The position numbers were made by a program, and so were the translations under genes. From Oscillospiraceae bacterium (GTDB taxonomy: Bacteria; Bacillota; Clostridia; Oscillospirales; Acutalibacteraceae), in assembly GCA_910574935.1 (NCBI GenBank), contig CAJTCU010000002.1:1-64000 (forward strand): a stretch of DNA of 64,000 nt, written 5' to 3'. Shown here piece after piece: positions 60,409 to 64,000 of the stretch (positions are counted from its first letter, which is position 1; every line of letters begins with the position of its first letter). The notes beneath the pieces are model-generated. The model ran no database searches. It had not been told where the DNA came from and worked only from the letters and a program-made list of their open reading frames with translations.

Positions 60409-61533
60409 TTACACCTTGCTGCCCTTTGCCACGTACACCGGATAGCTCTGGTAGCCGGACATGGTGCGGTTTGCCTCGAACTCCACATTCTTGTCCGTGA
60501 CCACATAGTCCAGTTTGGTATGTTCGCCAATCACGCAGTCCTGCATAATTACGCAGTTCTTCAGCTTGGCGCCCTTTTTCACCTTTACGCCGCGGAACAG
60601 GACGCAGTTTTCTACCTCGCCGTCAATAACACAGCCGTCGGCCACAATAGAGTTGGTTACCGAAGAGCCCAAGCCATACTTGGCAGGCATATCGTCCCGC
60701 ACCTTGGTGTAAATAGGCCGGTCCGCTGGAAACAGCTGGCCGCGCACCTTGGGATCCATCAGGGCCATGTTGGCGTCGAAAAAGCTGCTAAGAGATGAAA
60801 TAGTATAGGCCGCGCCGGTGGCCTCATAGCCATACACCCGCAAATCCTTAATGTTCCGCTGCAAGAGGTCCCGGTCAAAGTCGTACAGGTTGCGGCTCAT
60901 GCAGTCATCCACCAGCTCTATCAGCTTCTTACGGCGGATGATGCACTTACCAAAGCCATAGTTTACGTTAGCCTCTCCCCCCCGCTTGATCAGCACATCC
61001 CGCACCGCGCCCTCGGGGTCCACCGTGTAGATTACGTTACGGTCCGTATCCGGAGAGGTGCCATGACGGTAAATAATGGTCATGTCCGCGTCCTTCTCCG
61101 CGTGGAAACGGAACACATCATTGTAGTCAATGTTGGAGACTGTGTCACAGTTGGAAAACAGTACGTACTCTTCCTTAGAATTTCTCAAAAATCTATGGAT
61201 GGAGGCCAGGCTGGTCACCAGGCCATCCGTGCGGGAAATGTCCGCGCCAAAGGGAGGTAACAGGAACAGGCCCTCACGCTTGCGGGAGAGGTTCCAGGTC
61301 TTGCCAGAGCCCAGGTGGTCCATTAAGGACTGATAATTCTGCTCTGTAATAACGCCCACCTTCTTTACCCCGGAATTCACCAGGTTTGAGAGGGCAAAAT
61401 CTACCAGCCGGTAGCGGCCGCCATAGGGTATGGAGGCCATCACCCGGTTTTCTGTCAGTTCTCTTACACGCTCCTCATGCACATAGGCAAAGAGAATGCC
61501 CATAACATCGTTGCCGCGCATCATATCGACCAT
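60409..61533 (-). CDS. glgD: GlgD, regulatory ADP-glucose pyrophosphorylase-like subunit
   Basis: 374 residues, homologous to GlgC (I-P-Y-G-G-R-Y-R-L-V-D-F-A-L-S-N-L-V-N-S-G) but lacking the catalytic N-terminal G-G-x-G-x-R-L loop, as usual for GlgD. A left-handed helix domain closes the protein. It partners GlgC and tunes its activity. ATG 61533 is closely preceded by AAAGG; ATG 61524 is an alternative. It follows glgC by 36 bases. Confidence 0.93.
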   Translation of the reverse strand: MVDMMRGNDVMGILFAYVHEERVRELTENRVMASIPYGGRYRLVDFALSNLVNSGVKKVGVITEQNYQSLMDHLGSGKTWNLSRKREGLFLLPPFGADISRTDGLVTSLASIHRFLRNSKEEYVLFSNCDTVSNIDYNDVFRFHAEKDADMTIIYRHGTSPDTDRNVIYTVDPEGAVRDVLIKRGGEANVNYGFGKCIIRRKKLIELVDDCMSRNLYDFDRDLLQRNIKDLRVYGYEATGAAYTISSLSSFFDANMALMDPKVRGQLFPADRPIYTKVRDDMPAKYGLGSSVTNSIVADGCVIDGEVENCVLFRGVKVKKGAKLKNCVIMQDCVIGEHTKLDYVVTDKNVEFEANRTMSGYQSYPVYVAKGSKV

Positions 61534-61569
61534 CTACCTTTCGTTTCTGTTAATTTTTCGGGCATGCTC

Positions 61570-62781
61570 TTATTTCTCTCCATCTTCCGCGTCCAGCATT
61601 TCTTTAGGAGCAACATAGCCGCCAGCAGGGACCTTGCAGCCGGGGCCCACCACGGCCACGCCCCACTCGTCCTTATTTTCCACATCCTCGGGCCGCTGGC
61701 CTACCACCGCGCCCGCTCCTACTACAGCGTCCTCAGCCACAATCGCGTACTGGACCTTTGCACCCTCTTCAATGCGCGCACCAGGCATGATGATAGAAGA
61801 GGACACTTCCGCGCCTGGGGCTACATATACCCCGGCAAAGAGAATGGAAAATTCTAACTCTCCATAGACATTGCAGCCTTCGGCAATAGTGGAGTTCTGC
61901 ACGTGAGCGCCCTTGGCAATATAGTGGGGAGGCATTACCGGGTTGCGGGAATAAATGCGCCAGTCCGGGTCCCCCAAATCCAGAGGAATGTTGGGGTCCA
62001 GAATGTCCATATTGCTCTCCCACAAGCTGTCGATGGTGCCTACGTCCTTCCAGTAGCCCTCAAAACGATAAGCAAACATTTTCTCGCCAGAATTCAGCAT
62101 AGCGGGCAGCACGTTTTTACCAAAGTCGTTGGAACTCTTAGGATCCTCCTCGTCGGCCAGAAGGAACTTCTTCAGCTTTTCCCAGGTGAACACGTAAATA
62201 CCCATATTGGCCAGATCGTTCTTGGGCTTTTTGGGCTTCTCGTCAAACTCGTAGATGGAATTATCCTCATTGGTATTCAGGATACCGAAGCGGCTGGCCT
62301 CGGCCATGGGCACCTGCTGCACGGCAATCGTGCAGGCGGCGTCCTTTTCCTTATGGTACGCAATCATCTTCGAATAGTCCATCTTATAAATATGGTCGCC
62401 GGAAAGCACCAGAACATAGTCGGGATTATAACGCTCAATAAAGGGAATATTCTGGGTAATGGCATTGGCCGTGCCTTTATACCAGTCGGTCTTTTTCCGC
62501 TTCTCATATGGAGAAAGCACATGTACGCCGGCATTCATACTGTCCAGGTCCCAGGGCTGGCCGGAACCAATATATTCGTTCAGCTCCAGGGGCTGGTACT
62601 GGGTGAGCACACCCACCGTCTCAACACCGGAATTTACGCAGTTGGAAAGGGGAAAGTCAATAATTCGGTACTTCCCCCCGAAGGGTACGGCGGGCTTGGC
62701 GATGTTTTTGGTCAGCACGCCCAGCCGGCTGCCCTGGCCGCCCGCAAGCAGCATAGCCACGACCTCTTGTTTGGGTAACAT
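61570..62781 (-). CDS. glgC: glucose-1-phosphate adenylyltransferase
   Basis: 403 residues. The catalytic loop [12 protein letters not shown] and [16 protein letters not shown] are intact, as is the [12 protein letters not shown] metal site. It makes ADP-glucose, the committed step of glycogen synthesis. AGGAGG precedes the ATG. Confidence 0.95.
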   Translation of the reverse strand: MLPKQEVVAMLLAGGQGSRLGVLTKNIAKPAVPFGGKYRIIDFPLSNCVNSGVETVGVLTQYQPLELNEYIGSGQPWDLDSMNAGVHVLSPYEKRKKTDWYKGTANAITQNIPFIERYNPDYVLVLSGDHIYKMDYSKMIAYHKEKDAACTIAVQQVPMAEASRFGILNTNEDNSIYEFDEKPKKPKNDLANMGIYVFTWEKLKKFLLADEEDPKSSNDFGKNVLPAMLNSGEKMFAYRFEGYWKDVGTIDSLWESNMDILDPNIPLDLGDPDWRIYSRNPVMPPHYIAKGAHVQNSTIAEGCNVYGELEFSILFAGVYVAPGAEVSSSIIMPGARIEEGAKVQYAIVAEDAVVGAGAVVGQRPEDVENKDEWGVAVVGPGCKVPAGGYVAPKEMLDAEDGEK

Positions 62782-62899
62782 TGTTTGTCCTCCTATGTGA
62801 TTACTTTGGTATTGATATATTACTTTTAAAGCAACCGCCGGTAGAAAAACGGCGCTTTTTTGACAACAGAAAATCTTTCCCCCGCAAGCTCACGGCTTT

Positions 62900-64000
62900 T
62901 TAGCTGGCCCGCTGGGCCTGTTTTGCCATTTTCGCCTCTGGCTTTGGCACAGGCATGGCCTTCACCTTGGGCTTAGGCTTTTCTCCGCGCTTTACACATT
63001 CCAGGAAAAACACCGTGTTCCCCGGCAGGGTCAGGCTAATGCTCTGTTCACAGCCATGCATAGGCTCGTCCTCAGCCAAAATGCGCTTACCATTGGTAAC
63101 GCCTTGTCCACCGAAGCTTTTGTCGTCCGAGGTGAACACCTCGGCCCAGGTGCCCCAATAGGGTACACCGATCCGGTAGTTCTCCCGCTGCACAGGTACG
63201 AAGTTACACACAGCCACCAGCTCTTTGCCCTCCTTGGACTTACGCCGAAAGGCAATTACGCTCTGAGTGTAGTCATCGTTAGAGATCCACTCAAAGCCCT
63301 CCCAGGAGAAGTCGATTTCCCACAGTTCCGGCCGGTCGAGGTAGAAGTGGTTTACTGCTTTAAAGAAATTCTGCGCATCCTTATGCTCCTTATATTGCAG
63401 CAGGCCCCATTCCAGCTCCTTCTCAAAGTTCCACTCGTCCTTCTGGGCAAACTCGGTGCCCATAAATTGCAGCTTCTTCCCCGGATGTCCCATCATGTAG
63501 GTAACAAAGGCCCGCATTTGGGCTGCTTTCATCTGGTCGTCTCCAGGCATTTTATTGATTAACGAGCCCTTGCCATATACCACCTCGTCGTGAGAGATGG
63601 GCAGGATAAAGTTCTCTGAGAAAGCATAGAAAAACGAGAAAGTTAGGCTATTGTGGTTGCCGCTGCGGAACAGGGGGTCCATAGACATATAGCGAAGCAT
63701 GTCGTTCATCCAGCCCATATTCCACTTATAATTGAAGCCCAGCCCGCCGATAAAGGTAGGCTTGCTGACCATAGGCCAGGCCGTGGACTCCTCCGCGATC
63801 ATCAAAGGCTCTTTCACTTCGGCAAAGATCGCCTCGTTCAACGCCTGCAAAAAGGCCACCGCCTCCAGGTTCTCCTTGCCGCCATCCTTGTTGGGCACCC
63901 ACTCGCCATCCCGTCGGTTGTAGTCCAGGTACAGCATAGAGGCCACCGCGTCTACCCGCAGGCCATCCACATGGTACTCTTTTAGCCAGAACACCGCGCT
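62900..64000 (-). CDS. glgB: 1,4-alpha-glucan branching enzyme, C-terminal part
   Basis: GH13 fragment of about 366 residues, open to the window edge; the start lies beyond 64000. The catalytic Asp (V-D-G-L-R-V-D-A-V), Glu (I-A-E-E-S-T-A-W-P) and His-Asp (I-S-H-D-E-V-V) are visible. After the C-terminal beta domain there is an unusual Lys/Pro/Ala tail of about 28 residues (K-P-K-P-K-V-K and so on). It creates alpha-1,6 branches. It heads the glg cluster. Confidence 0.94.
   Translation of the reverse strand, partial: SAVFWLKEYHVDGLRVDAVASMLYLDYNRRDGEWVPNKDGGKENLEAVAFLQALNEAIFAEVKEPLMIAEESTAWPMVSKPTFIGGLGFNYKWNMGWMNDMLRYMSMDPLFRSGNHNSLTFSFFYAFSENFILPISHDEVVYGKGSLINKMPGDDQMKAAQMRAFVTYMMGHPGKKLQFMGTEFAQKDEWNFEKELEWGLLQYKEHKDAQNFFKAVNHFYLDRPELWEIDFSWEGFEWISNDDYTQSVIAFRRKSKEGKELVAVCNFVPVQRENYRIGVPYWGTWAEVFTSDDKSFGGQGVTNGKRILAEDEPMHGCEQSISLTLPGNTVFFLECVKRGEKPKPKVKAMPVPKPEAKMAKQAQRAS

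Overview
The window reads as chromosome of a spore-forming Clostridia bacterium (Bacillota), most likely an Oscillospirales/Ruminococcaceae-like gut organism. Pointers are a spoIIR gene, AddB, the GlgC/GlgD pair typical of Firmicutes, an LPxTG-like adhesin with a class B-type sortase, c-di-GMP-I riboswitches and a glycan ABC importer without its own ATPase. Placement is inferred from gene content only.

Region 1 (1-19.4 kb) is accessory DNA stacked at a tRNA-Thr(GGT) gene. Element 1 (left of the window to about 9.8 kb) looks like a phage satellite. It has a repressor and a frameshifted integrase on the + strand, and divergently two small HTH proteins and a primase/D5-type helicase. An iteron-flanked candidate origin lies just behind the primase, followed by a toxin-antitoxin operon with three operator dyads and a sigma-like regulator cut at its end by an IS5 remnant. 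A 45-bp copy of the tRNA 3' end at 9769-9813 separates it from element 2 (about 9.77-19.40 kb), an integrative mobilizable element. Element 2 has xis-like, HTH, mobC, MobP-type relaxase and intact integrase genes, with an AraC-MATE-phosphotransferase-DinB(pseudo) cargo.

Region 2 (19.4-29 kb) is core DNA: tRNA-Thr and tRNA-Asp with a consensus promoter, ftsEX (FtsE with a long acidic tail), a PucR-type regulator, a MsmK/UgpC-type ATPase, a DUF4830 protein, a phosphopantetheinyl transferase, merR next to a formate/nitrite transporter gene, and an AAC(3)-family acetyltransferase.

Region 3 (29-38 kb) is a probable pectin-oligosaccharide locus: Gfo/Idh oxidoreductase, GH28, solute-binding lipoprotein and two permeases, divergent from a membrane AraC regulator. 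It lacks an ATPase; the orphan ATPase at 23.6 kb is the likely partner.

Region 4 (38-48 kb) is a surface module: sortase, a 1357-residue adhesin behind tandem c-di-GMP-I riboswitches with small ORFs in the leader, then pilT, pseudopilin-like genes and pilC. No pilB or classical major pilin gene is seen.

Region 5 (48-64 kb) is housekeeping: addB, spoIIR, a 10TM metal exporter, ispE, a DUF362/ferredoxin protein, an aminotransferase with an Lrp/AsnC regulator, Nudix and PHP enzymes, and the glycogen operon glgB(partial)-glgC-glgD-glgA.
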